From NCBI GenBank assembly GCA_030847615.1, contig JAUMIR010000003.1, forward strand, positions 54,235,001 through 54,299,000: a stretch of DNA of 64,000 nt, written 5' to 3'. Source of the DNA: Gambelia wislizenii. Lineage: Eukaryota; Chordata; Lepidosauria; Squamata; Crotaphytidae. Shown here piece after piece: positions 13,576 to 25,928 of the stretch (position 1 is its first letter; the number at the start of each line of letters is the position of its first letter). Made by a program: the position numbers and the translations under genes. Under the pieces are notes generated by a model, which saw nothing but the letters and a program-made list of their open reading frames with translations, searched no databases and was not told where the DNA came from.

Positions 13576-16500
13576 AACAGAAATAACAAAAACATAAAAT
13601 TATTATATTAAAATGCAGTTAAACAAATTATAATATTAAAACAAAACTGAAATGGAAGCAATTTAAATGTAAAGAAAGTAGAGCAACAACCCGCTAAAAA
13701 TCTGCCTCACAAAAGCCTGTGTCAGCTGCTAAAAGCCTGCTAAGCATCTTACAGTTGGACACCACTGTGAGATGAAGGGGTGGGAGAAAGCAAAATTACT
13801 TCCTTGGGTAGCCATTTCTTAGTGTTTGAATCTGTGGCAAGAACCATCATGTTTGAAGTGACTTCAGAGACCAAAGTGACATTCAGTCATCTTTCCCTCT
13901 CCTCCTGCCCAGATTGGATATGCAGCATAAACATTTTTGCCATTTTTGTATATGAAGCAGGGAATGAGTTCACACAGAAGGGGAAGAGGCAGAAGGTCCA
14001 GCTTCCTTCTGTGTCTCCCCATTTCTCTTAACCAGTCCCCCCCCCATCTGACTTTAGTACAAAGCAGGGTGGGGGATGAGTTTCACTCCTCTCTCCAGTA
14101 TACTGTATTCCTTTCAATGTAAAGAATAGACCTCCCATATTCCTACTTCATCTATGAAAGGGACAAGATGTGCCACTTAGTTCTAAGTGTAGTGTCATCA
14201 CAAGTGGGTTTTTGGGTGACATTTAATAGCAATATTTAAGAAATTTAAGGGATGCACCTTTCTCCATCCTATTAATGCAATAGTAAGAGAAGCTGAAAGT
14301 AATGGAGCAAAAAGCACTAAATCTTCTCTTATTTATTTTTGTCAGCAGTATTCAGGACTCTGAGATCTCCCCCCCCCCAACAAAGACTGAAACTTTGTTA
14401 ATAGCAGCAGTTCTCTAGCTGTGTAAAACTACAGTAATTAAAAGTTTTCAACACTGACAACACAATCATATTCATGCCTTTTCAGGAATAAATTCCAGTT
14501 ATGGCAGGTAGTTCCCATGTCAGTGGGGATAGTACCTATGTTCCAGGTTTTAGTCTGAACTTTAAATGAGCTAGCCAAAGTGTTGAACTTGTTTTGGAAG
14601 AGGGTCTAGTACCCTGGAAGTTTAGAATAAAACTCAGAGTGAATTCACCACCACCCTCACATAGAAGCTACCAACCGCTATTAGTAGGTCCTGTTGAGTT
14701 CAGTGAGTCTTACTCCCAGGTGAGTCAGTGTAGAACTGCAGCCTATAGATTGCTTTGATCAACTTTCTCAGATGGACAAGTTTTTTTTTTAAATGCTTCA
14801 ACTGGAGTGTATTTTATTGTTCAAGAAAGATGGGGAAATTTTGGGAGTGTGTTTTGTATCAACTGTTGTAGTGCCGTGTTGGACTTGGAAATGAGAGATA
14901 CTGGCTGAGGCTACCAAGTGGCACATTATGTCAACCTCATTTGCTCATCTACTGTATATGTTGGGATTTCCAATTCTAAGTGGGTATTCATGTTGCTAGG
15001 CAGTCTTCTTGTGAAAAGATTGAATTATTAATATGTAAGCGAGAAAGCAGACCTGGGCTGGATCAAAGAGGCATGGGGAGAATGGAAGGAACATTCCTGC
15101 GTTCAGGATTAGGTCCAGATTTATGATTACTGTTTAAACTGCTTCTAACAAAGCCTGGCTCATCAAAAGCAATTCCAGTATCAATCCCTTTGCAAGCAAT
15201 GGAGTTCTTAAGGTATCATTTTCAAATGTCCATTGATACTGTTAACTTGTCTTATTGGCATGGCAATACTTCACACAGCAGTAATATAAAGCTGCAATAC
15301 AGTGTCTTAATTATCCTGATAATCCTGTTTGCTTGTATTTTTAAACTATGAAGTGCTAGGTAATTATTCAATTCTTAATAGAAGTCAAATGGCAATGTAA
15401 ACAATAATTAGGATGTTAGACAGACTAATGCGCTTCAAAGCAAATTGGATTTTTTTTTCATACTGTTCAGCATGAAGTCCCATAAAGCTAACAATTTAGT
15501 GGCAAGGAAACAAGTTCCATTTTGTTCATATTTTATGGTGTTATCTCTTCATGGCTTATTTGAGAGAATAACAGTTTGCCCCAATGAAGCTGCCTGCTCC
15601 AGAGCCAAATGTCACTTTAACAATTGGCTCCCTGCCGTTTGCCATTTGGCTACGCTCTCCCATGGCTCCAGATTGGTTCTTTGTCTGCTTCAGTTCCAGC
15701 GGGTCAGAGGTTAAACAGAATACTGATTTCCTCCCACAATATTGATGGCAGGTAAATATGGACAGGACTGGTGTTTGATTAACATGCAGCCTATGTTGGA
15801 GAGATTTGTCCTCTGGTCTCTTTTAGGGAAAGATGTGCTTACTTTAAGATTATCATTTTCCTACTTGATTGTTCTTTTCTACTGAATTATATGGCTTTGA
15901 AAGCAGCTCCATTTCCCCTTTGATGCATTTCTCTAAGCCTCAAGCAGAGAGCCTTAGGAATAAGGGATGTGTTTGAAGAAGTCAAGGTTTATTTTAGATA
16001 AATGGAGATCTGGATTAACAGTTTGGGCACTTTTGCTTAAATGTGGCTGAGGAGCTGCACTCTAGATTCTAACTTCTCTGAATTTGTCATCTTTGAGAAC
16101 TATTCTACAAACAATTTGAACAAACAAGGGCAGAAGCAGTTTTGATTTCTAGCGATTTTCTCTCCCTTGTCAACTTAGTGGTTATCTCATTTTTTTCCAT
16201 AAATACTTCCCAAGACAGTTAATTAAATCTTGTCTTTGTCTCCATTACGTCCATTGTATTCACCCACAACTCAAGGGCAGCTCACACTTGTAACAATGGC
16301 ATGAGAAAAGGACGCAGCTTTTTTCCAGATATTTTAATTATGGGGTTGTTTCACAATAATGCTGTTGGGTGCAGGGTTTTGTTTAGTATACGCTGTATGT
16401 TCTCACCAGAATTTGAGTGACTTGAACAATTGGTTTTCTGTGCCCACTATCAAGACTTTTGAGGAGGACAGTAGTAATGAATTACAGCTGTTTTAATTAT

Positions 16501-18855
16501 ACCTACTTTCATTGTTCTCCCAATAAGAACAGGTGTCTGGGGAAAAATATAATTAGTGAAGCTTTCCAAAGGGTTAGAAATTCCTGCAGTTTTTTTTCTC
16601 TTCTTTTTTAAAAAGGGAAAACAATTCCTATTGGTTTCAAAAGAGGGGACAATATAACCTTGTGCTTGTGGTTATAAAGGCCATTCTTGCACATTTTTGC
16701 TAGGAAAAACTATATTAAAAACACCGAGGAGGTTACTTATGTAAACCTGTTACAGCAAAAACTTAAAAGGAATCTTGTTATTTAGTTCATCAGATGCTAC
16801 TGGCATCTGAAGAAGCTGGCTGCAGTCCACAAAAGCTTATACCAAATAAAATATGTTAGGCTTTAAAGTACCCAAAGAGTATTTTACATTTTTTTTTTAA
16901 AAAAATAACCCCTAATTAATTAGCTTTCCATATCAGGCTACACAGTCTTAGAAATTTTTGGTTACCTACTTGGCTGGTTTTCGTCTGGCTTCTTCCCTCC
17001 AGTGGTAGGACAAATAATAGTAATTTAAAGGGAGGGGAGAAACCCAATTCAAATGTATCTTACACAGAAATTAAAATTGCAGCAGTCCCATGTCTATTTA
17101 AACTTGACTGCTGAATGACAGTCCAAATGAGAAGGTCTCAGTGTGATCCTGGAAATTTCACATCAGTGTGTACATCTATGAACTTGATTGTACTTGTCAT
17201 GTAGTTTATTTGTTTCTTTCTGTTTCAAGTGTTTTCTGTAACTGGGAAAAAAAAAGACATTTCTACTTGGAAAACAATTTCTTTTGAAGTGCCCAGCCTG
17301 ACAGTGATTGAAACCACCACTAGGCAAATTAGCATGTTAAAAGAGCTAGATCAATACTTTTTTCCCTGTTCAAGCCCCACTTTCCAACTCTTCAAGCCAA
17401 GAGAATTTTGAGTAACACTGAGACTATCAATCTGAGCAGATGAGGCAGTTAGTTTTGAGTGTAATATGGGTGTCAGGGATGTACCTTGGTCAAAATAGGG
17501 CAGCTTGATCCACTTCCCAGACTCAAGTACAGTAATTTGAAAATGGATTCAAGGAGAATTGACAGCTTGGGGAATCACAGTCAGTTCATGTAATTATGGA
17601 GAGGATTAGAAGGTAAGTGTAGAGAGAAATAGGAGATCAATACAAGGGCAGAAGTTGACTGAACTCATCCTTAGATGTTGGAGTACTCAATTTTGTATCA
17701 TTTAGCATGATTGTGTAGAAGATTTCTTAGAGCTTATCCAGTAGGCAAGTATATATACCCCCATTTAAAAAAAAAATGCTTGGAGACCACAGGCTTAATG
17801 GATAAATTAACAGCCATTCTATGAACTGTTAGAGGCAGGCTTGTCTTCATTGAGAACAGCAGGAGTTTGCTAATTATTTTAAATAATTTGGTGTTCTGTC
17901 ACAAAGAGATTAATAATAGAGAATGAAGAACTGCAGCCAAATGTCCTAGATGCTGTTGAGTTGGCTGGATTTCAACAAGACTAGCCAGGTCAAGTGACAT
18001 CTTTACACCAAGTATACCATGGTCCTGCATCCATGGAGTAGTTTATGCTTTCATGGATTCAGTGAACATAGTATAAATGGGGCAAATATGTCACTTGCTC
18101 TCTCTAGTTTCATCTCTGTTTCTAAGAAAAGCCCAGGAATTCTCAAAGACTTACACTGACAAATTTTGATTCAACTGAAATGTATTGTTGTATATTTGTC
18201 CTTCAGTCTCTATAATTAATATGGCTTGAAATTATGCCACGGAATGACAGAGAAAGATTTGATCTACCTAGAGCTTGTAAAAGAGTTCTGACCTTGACTG
18301 ATTCTTCCACTATAGGCAGTACACTTAAACTTTCTGCTTTTACATTCCCATCTGTCAGGCATGGCTGACATTAACCTCACAGAAGTGTTTTAAGAATTAG
18401 GGAGTGTTTGCAAAAATGCCTTGAGGATAAATTGGGATTTATATTCCCCAGCTGGCAGAGACCTTTCCCCCCAACTCTGCTGGTGTTTTAATTAGGAAAT
18501 TATTTTGACAGATGATTGTATCTGGATGTACTTTACCTGATGTTATAACTGGAAATGTTTTCCTTGGAAATATATTCCTGGTTGTCTTATTTCTGGCAGT
18601 GCTGCTATTAAGTGCAATTTTATGGAAAAAGGTACCGGTATGTCTAGCTGACTCTAATATATGGGATCATATGAAGGACATGAAAGAAATATTTCAAAAC
18701 TCTTAGGTGCAAGAAGAAAGAAAAGCAGAAACCTACTGTAGATTCTTAAGCTGAAATGCTGTGCAACGATGGAAATGATGTAAACATTCATAGGCTTTTT
18801 TGTCTCTCATTTTTGACTGGATGTGTTAATTCTGCTATCTTGACATACATACTCT
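13576..18855 (+). other. EPHA4 intron 3, no gene seen
   Basis: Intron sequence with poly-C runs at about 14037 and 14370. At about 14680-14755 there is a piece of a dispersed reptile repeat (TTCAGTGAGTCTTACTCCCAG...AGAACTGCAGCC). The LINE/SINE tail at 16785-16885 is listed separately. Open frames are short and show no recognisable domains. Confidence 0.6.
16785..16885 (+). repeat. Dispersed reptile-type LINE/SINE tail
   Basis: It contains CATCTGAAGAAGCTGGCTGC, AGTCCACAAAAGCTTATACC and AAATAAAATATGTTAGGC followed by a TTTAAAGTACC motif. This is the same tail motif as at 5396-5562 and better preserved here. I recall it as a shared LINE/SINE ending in reptiles. The family name is not certain. 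Confidence 0.55.
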
Positions 18856-19442
18856 AGGGTCTTGTCTATACGAGCAGGAAAATATATGAACACGTCTGAA
18901 AAAGCAGTCATTTGCAATGATGCAACCTGTCTTCATGGTCAAAAGAGCCTCCCTAAACTCCACATGACCCCTAGTCAAGATGGCAGCCGCTAGTGATTTA
19001 TTTGTGATTTTAAATCTGCTACTGCCACAAAAACCAGTTTCCCATCGTGTGCACAAGCAATAGTTCATATTTACAAAAGAAAAGAGTAAAAGATTGCCAT
19101 TTTATCAAATTCCTGGAACACTCACTTAGCCAAAAATTCAACATGGCGGTCACAGGTGCTTTCCTGTTTGCTAGCTCCGCCCCCATGCTCATCCAGCCAA
19201 TCAGATTACACTGCCTGTTCATATCTGTGTGAATGCAAGTGTTCAAATGATTGTACATTCGCATGTTGTATGGAGCTTTTTAAAAAATCCGGACAAAGCC
19301 CCGGATGCAACACACACAGACTTTGTGATGGATTTGGCTTCCCCCCTTCCGAATGACATGTATTTATGTGCATGTCTGTATGAACCAATCACCGTACTTT
19401 CACATGCCATTTGGATTATTTTGCCCATATAGACAAGACCTA
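18856..19442. mobile_element. Non-autonomous DNA transposon, hAT-like terminal repeats
   Basis: The left end AGGGTCTTGTCTATACGAGC and the reverse complement of the right end AGGTCTTGTCTATATGGGCA form about 20-bp imperfect terminal inverted repeats, 587 bp apart. The inside holds no transposase; all open frames are short. A clear 8-bp target duplication is not visible, so the hAT assignment rests only on the look of the ends. The element at 38960-39593 has similar ends and may be kin. Confidence 0.55.
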
Positions 19443-19772
19443 GATTTGGGATGACTAGTCTCTTGTCTGTTGATCATAGCTGAATCCCAGGCAGACCACT
19501 CCTGAACAGAGCTTTATTGCATGTGCTAGACTATACTTGGGGCACGGGTAAGATGCTGTCAGGGGACCATGGGAGGTGCAGTTTACACTTATGGAAGCAA
19601 TCAGGTTGGTAAAAGCTGCTCTTGACCTGCTGGCTATGTCAGCTTTTGGACCTTCAGAGTCTGCATGCCAAGCTTACCATGATTCATAGCAACTTGTGGA
19701 CATGTTCATAGAAGTGTTGCCATTGGCTTTCTAAAACTTGCTTCCATACAGATGTTTCTACTGTCTTGGATA

Positions 19773-19997
19773 TACAGTGGTCCCTTGGTATCCACTGAGT
19801 TTTGGTTCCAGGATCCCTCATGATACCAAAATCTGCGGATGCTCATGTCCCATTATATACAGTGGCACAGAAAAATGGTGTCACTTATATATAATGGCAA
19901 AATCAAGGTTTGCTTCCTTGAATTTTTAAAATATTTTTAAGCCGTGGATGGTGGAATCTGTGGATGCCAAATCCATAGATACAGAGGGCTGACTGTG
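19773..19997 (+). mobile_element. TA-flanked MITE, copy 1 (pogo/Tigger-like)
   Basis: It starts TA|CAGTGGTCCCTTGGTATCC and ends AGAGGGCTGACTG|TG, the second TA being mutated. Conserved inner blocks are TTTGGTTCCAGGA, GATACCAAAATCTGCGGATG, ATGGCAAAATCAAGGTTTGC and GATGCCAAATCCATAGATAC. The same blocks occur in the same order at 30090-30352 and 35270-35501. It is about 220 bp and non-coding. Confidence 0.75.
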
Positions 19998-20059
19998 TAC
20001 AATTCTGAAAGAGACTTACATACCACCCTTCAAGGAAAAGAATTATTTCAAACTATAGT

Positions 20060-20357
20060 AAGGGCTTCTCTACACCGGCAAAAAAATGCAGACTTCTGGG
20101 AAGGATCCACATTTTTTTGCCCTTAACCAGCCTTTATTCTGAACTAAACAAAGTCGGGGAAAACCCGGGGATCCAGGGGATGGGCCAGCAGGGCCGATGT
20201 GGTGTCAGCCCACCCAGGCACATGTGGATGATGACAGCCATTGCATCGGATTTGGCTTGTTGTGGGTGGCTGTCATTGTGGTCAGTCAGGGGCCAGTCCA
20301 GAGCATAATGCTGTGGAGTTGTCCCAGATTTAAGCGGCCAGTTTGGATGAGCCCTAA
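20060..20357. mobile_element. Short DNA transposon derivative (hAT-like ends)
   Basis: The left end TAAGGGCTTCTCTACACCGG and the reverse complement of the right end TAGGGCTCATCCAAACTGGC form imperfect inverted termini. The inside is GC-richer than its surroundings and non-coding. No exact target-site duplication is seen. Confidence 0.45.
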
Positions 20358-21282
20358 ATTCTGCTATAACACATGTTTTTACAATGTGCATTGGCATGAA
20401 CACAAATTAGTTCACTATTCACAGAACTAATTGGTTTAATTGGTTATAGTGCAATTCCCATCTCAAGCATTTTAAATTGGCATATTGGTACACCTTCACA
20501 TCTCAGCTATTAAATGGAAACCCACCTCCCCTCATCTTAGTTGTTCAGTTCCAAAAGGGAGAAGCCCTGCCAGCTCCTTTCCTAACTGCATCAACTCAAG
20601 CTGGGCCTTCCACAAGGCAATTTCTCAAACCTGGCAAATGTTGCCTTTCCACCCACCCTATCCCCTCTCTTTCTACTCTTCCCTCATCATTTCCCATCAA
20701 AGTCCTATTTCTCTTCTCCCTCTCCCCAGCCCTCTGGTCACCAATCACTACCACACACTTTTTGCTGAGACCATCCAGCCTCCTCCACCACTGCTACTGT
20801 GGGTGCATAGACCCAAAACACTTGGCTAGAGGCTCTCAGGAGCAGCAGCGAAGCTATACCTCCCCGCATTGCAAATTTGGGTGTTTGGCTGGGGTGCATT
20901 GGTGGGAGAAAAGAGGGGAAGGGAAAGGAAGAGGGGTTGAATGAGGGAATTTCCATCCTAGCCAAATAGTGATTCCTGCAATGTGGGGAGGTGTCACTTT
21001 GCTGCTGCATCTCCTGAGAACCTCTAGCCAAGTGTTGTGTGTCTGTGTGCAGCCATGCTGGCAGCAGCATCAAACAAATATGCAGGCAGGCAGAGAAACT
21101 CACCAGCCAATTTTATTTAATTTTCATCAGAATAAAATTTGTGGTAAGTTAAATAAATAGTTTAAAGACAAGTAAAGTTTTTTAGATCGGCACCTAACCT
21201 TATTTCCCCCATAAGTCCTGTTATTTTTAGAGCACAAATAACTTTTTAAGGAACACAACTATCATGTTATAGCAGAACTTAC
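20357..21282. mobile_element. Possible non-autonomous element with internal inverted repeat
   Basis: Inner arms at about 20787-20872 and 20978-21069 are imperfect inverted copies sharing AACACTTGGCTAGAGG and CTCAGGAG. Outer ends TTCTGCTATAACACATG (20358) and CATGTTATAGCAGAA (21263) are also inverted to each other, suggesting one element of about 0.9 kb. Open frames here (up to 155 codons) are proline/serine-rich, differ in every frame and are probably by-products. The class is unknown. Confidence 0.4.
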
Positions 21283-22194
21283 TGTACTTTACAGTAAATT
21301 AGGCCATCTAATACAATTAAGAAATGATATAAATAACAGAAGTTGGTTTTAAAAGCTTAAAATATCTAGGATGTCTGGGAGATATTTTTTTGGTGGGGGG
21401 GAGGGCTGACACCTAAAAACTAGTAGGAAAGCCACCAGACAAACATCTTTAAGTTGACTGTTCTGTCCCATAAAAGTGGAGTGGCTACTTCAACCATAAA
21501 ATTTACAGTTTTCTTAAAGGACAGCATACTGTTATTTAATTTATTATGATTTTATTTTTACTGAAAAGAATGAGGACAAATACATATTTGTGAGATTTTC
21601 CACCTCAGATTCCAGAATAACTCCATCCTAGGGGAAAGGCGGGATATGAATCCAATAAACAAACAAACTCAATCAGCTGAGGATATTGTCTCAAGTAGAA
21701 GGAATCTTAGGTCTTATCAATACAGGGAATATACTCCATCTTGTCCCATCTTAGAGCCCTACAATCCTGATGATTCAAGGCTTTTGCCCCTGTTCTACCT
21801 CCTGGCAGTCCTCGTGATTCCTGGGGCAAAGATGGGTGGAAGACAGGTAGGGCCTGTGGGATAATGGGCTCTCCCATTATCTGGGCAGCACAGCCAACTA
21901 GGTAAACAAAGGGTTAACTAGGCATTGAGAGTAAAGTTACAGTTTATTTGAGGTCATCATGAAGGAGTCACAGGTCATGAGGGCTAGCTGACCAGTGGAG
22001 ATGTCCAGCAGAACCAATCTTCGAGATGCTTCTGTGCAGAGGTGATAAATACTACCTTGGGGCCACAAGGCAGGGAGAAGAACAAAGAGAGGCCTGAGCC
22101 AGGGGGACTCTTGTACTAGCTATGGAGGATGCTTGGTATAGGTTGAGCAGAAAGGCTTAGACTTCCAGTCCCCATGAACTTCCAGCATATCTCG
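21283..22194 (+). other. EPHA4 intron 3, no gene seen
   Basis: Intron sequence with a G-run at about 21399-21406. A short GAAAGGCGGGATATGAAT stretch (about 21637) matches an L2-type 3' end. From about 21857 on it may be the 5' part of the LTR-like repeat described next. Confidence 0.5.
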
Positions 22195-22560
22195 ACTGCA
22201 CCCTTGTAAATAGATCAGGGAACTGTCTAGTTTAGTTATGTTAGGGCTAATGTTTATTTTACACCCTTGACTGGGATGACTAGACTTATCTGTAACTTGT
22301 AACTTCTACGTGTACCTGGAAGGAAGGACCCTTTCATGGAAGAGATACTTACTTGCTATGTAACTTCTGCTTGGAATAAACTTTCTTTAAATCTTTCCCT
22401 CTGCACACTTCTTGTTCATGTGCCTTGCTCAGCTTTCCTTCTACAGAGGTGAAGCTCTGCAGAGTCAGAGTGGAAAGCACAAATTGTACCCTATAACTTC
22501 ACATTGGGTTACATGGAAAGGGCTAAAGTCAGTGGGTGGTGGCAGCTAGTATAAATGGTC
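22195..22560 (+). mobile_element. LTR-like repeat (copy A), polyadenylation part
   Basis: This segment shares ordered similarity with 32740-33200. Both have a CCCTTGACTG block, a TGTAACT block, a CCTGGA-AG-AAG block, then CTTACTTGCT, a polyadenylation signal (AATAAACTTTCTTT here) and, further on, GTGGTGGCAG. That order (U3-like, poly-A signal, then a short tract before a priming-site-like region) suggests a retroelement LTR. No internal coding region is attached. The start of the LTR is not defined. Confidence 0.35.
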
Positions 22561-23965
22561 TCTGGAGGACCCATTCTGCTCAGCAGAAGCAGGAGGAGAA
22601 AGGGACCCACCACATGAGAGAACCATCACAGCCCATTACTGCATTTTAAAATAATACCTGCTTTAATCTGTTGCCACTGGCAAAAAACGGATCAGGTTCT
22701 GTGTGACTGCAGGAGCCTGTTCCAGCAAGCCGGCCAGTTGTTGCAGCTACTGGTCTACCATCACTCTGCTGCAGCAGGAAGGAGTCACATGCAGGGGGCC
22801 TTGGTCACATGTTGCGGGCTGACTTCCTAGCTCTCAGGAGGGCAAAGAGTGCAGTAGTGATGGCAGCTGCAGCAATGGGTCAGCCTGTCTGTCTAGACTT
22901 CCTCCCATTTGGAGATAGTAATGGGAGAGGAATGGGCCTAATCCATGGGTAGGACATGCCAGCGGGGAGCCCTTAGACTGGCTTGCATGGAGAATACCTT
23001 CTTCTTGGTTACTGATGGTGAGGGGGGGCATGTGAAGCTGAGTGTCAGGTTGAAATGGTGGCAGGTGTTCTGTTGGGTACTTGAATTGCAAGCTGCATAA
23101 GCTTGGCACTCCTTAGGTTGGCAGGAGAATAGGAGATTTAATGGAAGTGACAGCTCAGTTAATGATAAATTGAGAAGAAAAATCTGTCTGAAGCATGGCA
23201 GAATTTCTTGCATGTTCTACCATCCATGTGTTAAGTTGGCTGCTAGCACACATAATGTGTAGGAAGCTCCTTTGTGGACATTTCCTAACATAATTTTTGT
23301 AGATTCAAGAAGATGTCAATGTTTTCAACCATTACAACCACGGTGATTTTTTTTCTTAGATACATAGCTAGACGGACACTGTTTCCTTATGAAAGGTTAT
23401 GTACGCTACCAACTTTTTTCTCTTCACATACTGATCCAGATTAACATGGCTATGTCTTTAAATATGTTTCTACTGTTACAAACACTTTTAAAATGTAATT
23501 CTAAAATGTGTGCTTTCCTTTAAGTTTCTGGAAATCTTGTCACTGTCACAGGTCTCCTCAAACCTGCTGCCATCACATTTTAAAATACTATCTAAACTAT
23601 TAACTGTAATACTTTACAGAATGGAATATTATTATTTCTTGTTTCTCTTTTAAGAAATACATCAAGAGAAACTTCTGCTATCTGAAGGACTTCTTACCTC
23701 AGGCAAATTTTCTAAATTTATTCCAGTTGAGTTCCACTTTACTACTACCTAGAATAAGTTTTAATTAATACACTTATCTGTTCTCCCTAGCTTTGCATCT
23801 ATGCTTGCCTCACACACTTATACACCATCTGTCATTCTAAGTGTTCATAACAACTCTCTTGTCAACTGTCAGAAGAGAAAAACAGGGTCCCCCCCCACCT
23901 CTACTGGGTAGTAGGTTCATGCAATCAGTTGTTAATGTTTCTTAGCTAAATGAAAGTGAATTATA
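22561..23965 (+). other. EPHA4 intron 3, no gene seen
   Basis: Unremarkable intron. A fragment of a dispersed repeat (AGATACATAGCTAGACGG and GATCCAGATTAACATGGC, about 23350-23460) and a poly-C run at about 23889 are the only patterns I see. Confidence 0.5.
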
Positions 23966-24187
23966 CAGATTCTGTTGTTGTGTGCCTTAAAGTTGTTTCC
24001 AACTTATGGTGACTCTAAGGAAAACCTATCATGGTTTTTTTGGGGGGGGATATTTGTTCAGGGGGGTTGCCTTTGCCTTCCTTTGAGGCTGAGAGAGTTC
24101 AATTTGCCCAAGGAGTTTCCATGGCCAAGCCCTGGTCTCCAGAGTCATAGACCAATTCTCAAACCACTATACCACATTGGCTCTCAT
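23966..24187 (-). mobile_element. tRNA-derived SINE, lizard type (minus strand)
   Basis: Read on the minus strand it starts GAGCCAATGTGGTATAGTGG (A-box region). It continues with GACTCTGGAGACC, a degraded B-box region, a CTCAGCCTCAAAGGAAGGC-type middle and an AGTCACCATAAG-type stretch, and ends in a CAACA-rich tail. The same order appears in the + strand copy at 60882-61150 and in 37563-37800. A poly-G interruption at about 24043 is a later change. Confidence 0.75.
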
Positions 24188-25928
24188 GCAAATTCTACCC
24201 TTCGTCTATAAATATTAAAGAGAATAATCTGTTTCTCTCTCCTCTTTCAGGATCATTCATCAGGCAGCCATCACTTCACAGACTTGGAAAATAATAAAAA
24301 CAGACATCATAAATAGGCAGTTCTTTATCTAATATTCTTCTACTATAGTTCATTCATGCCATTCCTTCTTCTGTAAGTCAATCTGTTGTTTTTTTCAAAC
24401 AAGGCTCCAGTCCTTCACACATCATGGTCACCTGGCTGTGCTCTTGGACTAGTGTTTACACTTATATAATAAAAAACAACCCCTCATACTATGGCTTCTC
24501 AGACGGTCTCCGTTTTGAAAGGCCTGCCACGTGAGTCCTTGCATCCCAAGGACTCATGTAGCTTTTGGCAGGCCCTTGAAAAATGTTCCAGTTATGATGT
24601 ATGTGGTGTGATGCTGGAAGCTAAATCCCATAAGCTTGCACACTCAGGACTTGGTAGCACTTTCTCTTTGCAAACTTCTATGCTCTTTTGCTACTCTTCT
24701 TGAATGTGGTAGTCTTTAGAGGTGCAGCTAAGGGATGGTGGTAGTGGGGGATGAGGTCATTGCCCTTCCATATAAGGATTATGCCCCCCCCCTTAAACTT
24801 TACTTTAGTACCCAAATTTCTAGCATTGCAGAGAGTGAGACTTTGAACATGGTTCATACCTAGAACTTTTAAATTAGCTGTATTCACATTCCTTTGCTTT
24901 TGACCTGTCCCTTTTCTTTGGATGGCTGAACTATATTTTTTAAATGCTGAATTGAAGTGTTAAGTTACTATAATGCAAGAAATTTGGCACAAATTTCACG
25001 AGGGGACAGATTTCTTATTGGAGGAACAGTGCTCTCCAGCTCTCTCCCAGTAACTAGTCCAAGTTATACCCCTCCTGGGCTTAGGCCTTGAAAAGTTCTC
25101 TTGTAGTTGTAAGGCAGTCTCTACAACAGAGGTGGGAAATAGAACCAGCTGAAGGAGGGGTCCTGGGTCATTTTGGTGCCCCTACTCTCCCTGCTGCAAA
25201 TTCTAAAGCTGCACTGCTATAAAAACACATCTGCTATCACCAAATGGCAGGGGAGAAAAAAAAAAGGAATAACAGACCCCAACTGCCGTCACCAAACTGT
25301 GCTGCTGTAAAAAAAACCCACAATCACCTTCCCCTGGCCTCTTTATGTTCTGGAAAGGAAGGAGGTACTGGCAGAGCATTTTGATGTTGGATGGTTAACT
25401 GGCTCCCTTCTGTGCCATAGAGAGCCACTGTTGTTGCTGCCAAATTTTGGTTGTGGCAATGTTGTGATAAAATCTAGTGGTGGCTGCAGTGTAGCCCCTA
25501 GCAGTTTCATGATTACAACCCCGTGCCAATCCCTTGCTCCTGTTTGCCTATTACATAAGTACCCATGGAGAAGGGAGCACATAACCCCCTTCTGTATCTA
25601 GTACTCTTGCTTTGCTACACCTGGACAGCAATGAGTGAATGGGATGAATGCTCTCCACCAACTGGGAATCCTGTTTTTGTGAGTGTTCCCAACTACATGG
25701 ACATCTATGCCTAAGGAAAGCTCTCCTATTCAGACAAGTCATTCTCCATGTGAGAAGAACAGAACTAGAGGCCAGAAATATGAACAGAACTCTAAAATAC
25801 TGCATTTAAAATATGTTAACCTGTTGAACAAGGCAACTACATTTACTCCAGGCTCAAACTTAGGCCACTAACACAGTGAAATTCCATTCATATCTGCTCA
25901 GAAGTCTCTCTCTCTCTCTGGCTTTTCT
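24188..25928 (+). other. EPHA4 intron 3, no gene seen
   Basis: Intron with a poly-C run at about 24785 and a short TC repeat at about 25906-25919 next to the LINE tail that follows. No domains are recognisable in the open frames. Confidence 0.5.

Noticed and set aside
20477..21103. Several overlapping open frames of 114-155 codons on both strands
   Set aside because: They lie in a stop-poor, repeat-bearing segment with an inverted repeat. No frame shows a recognisable motif or splice context.
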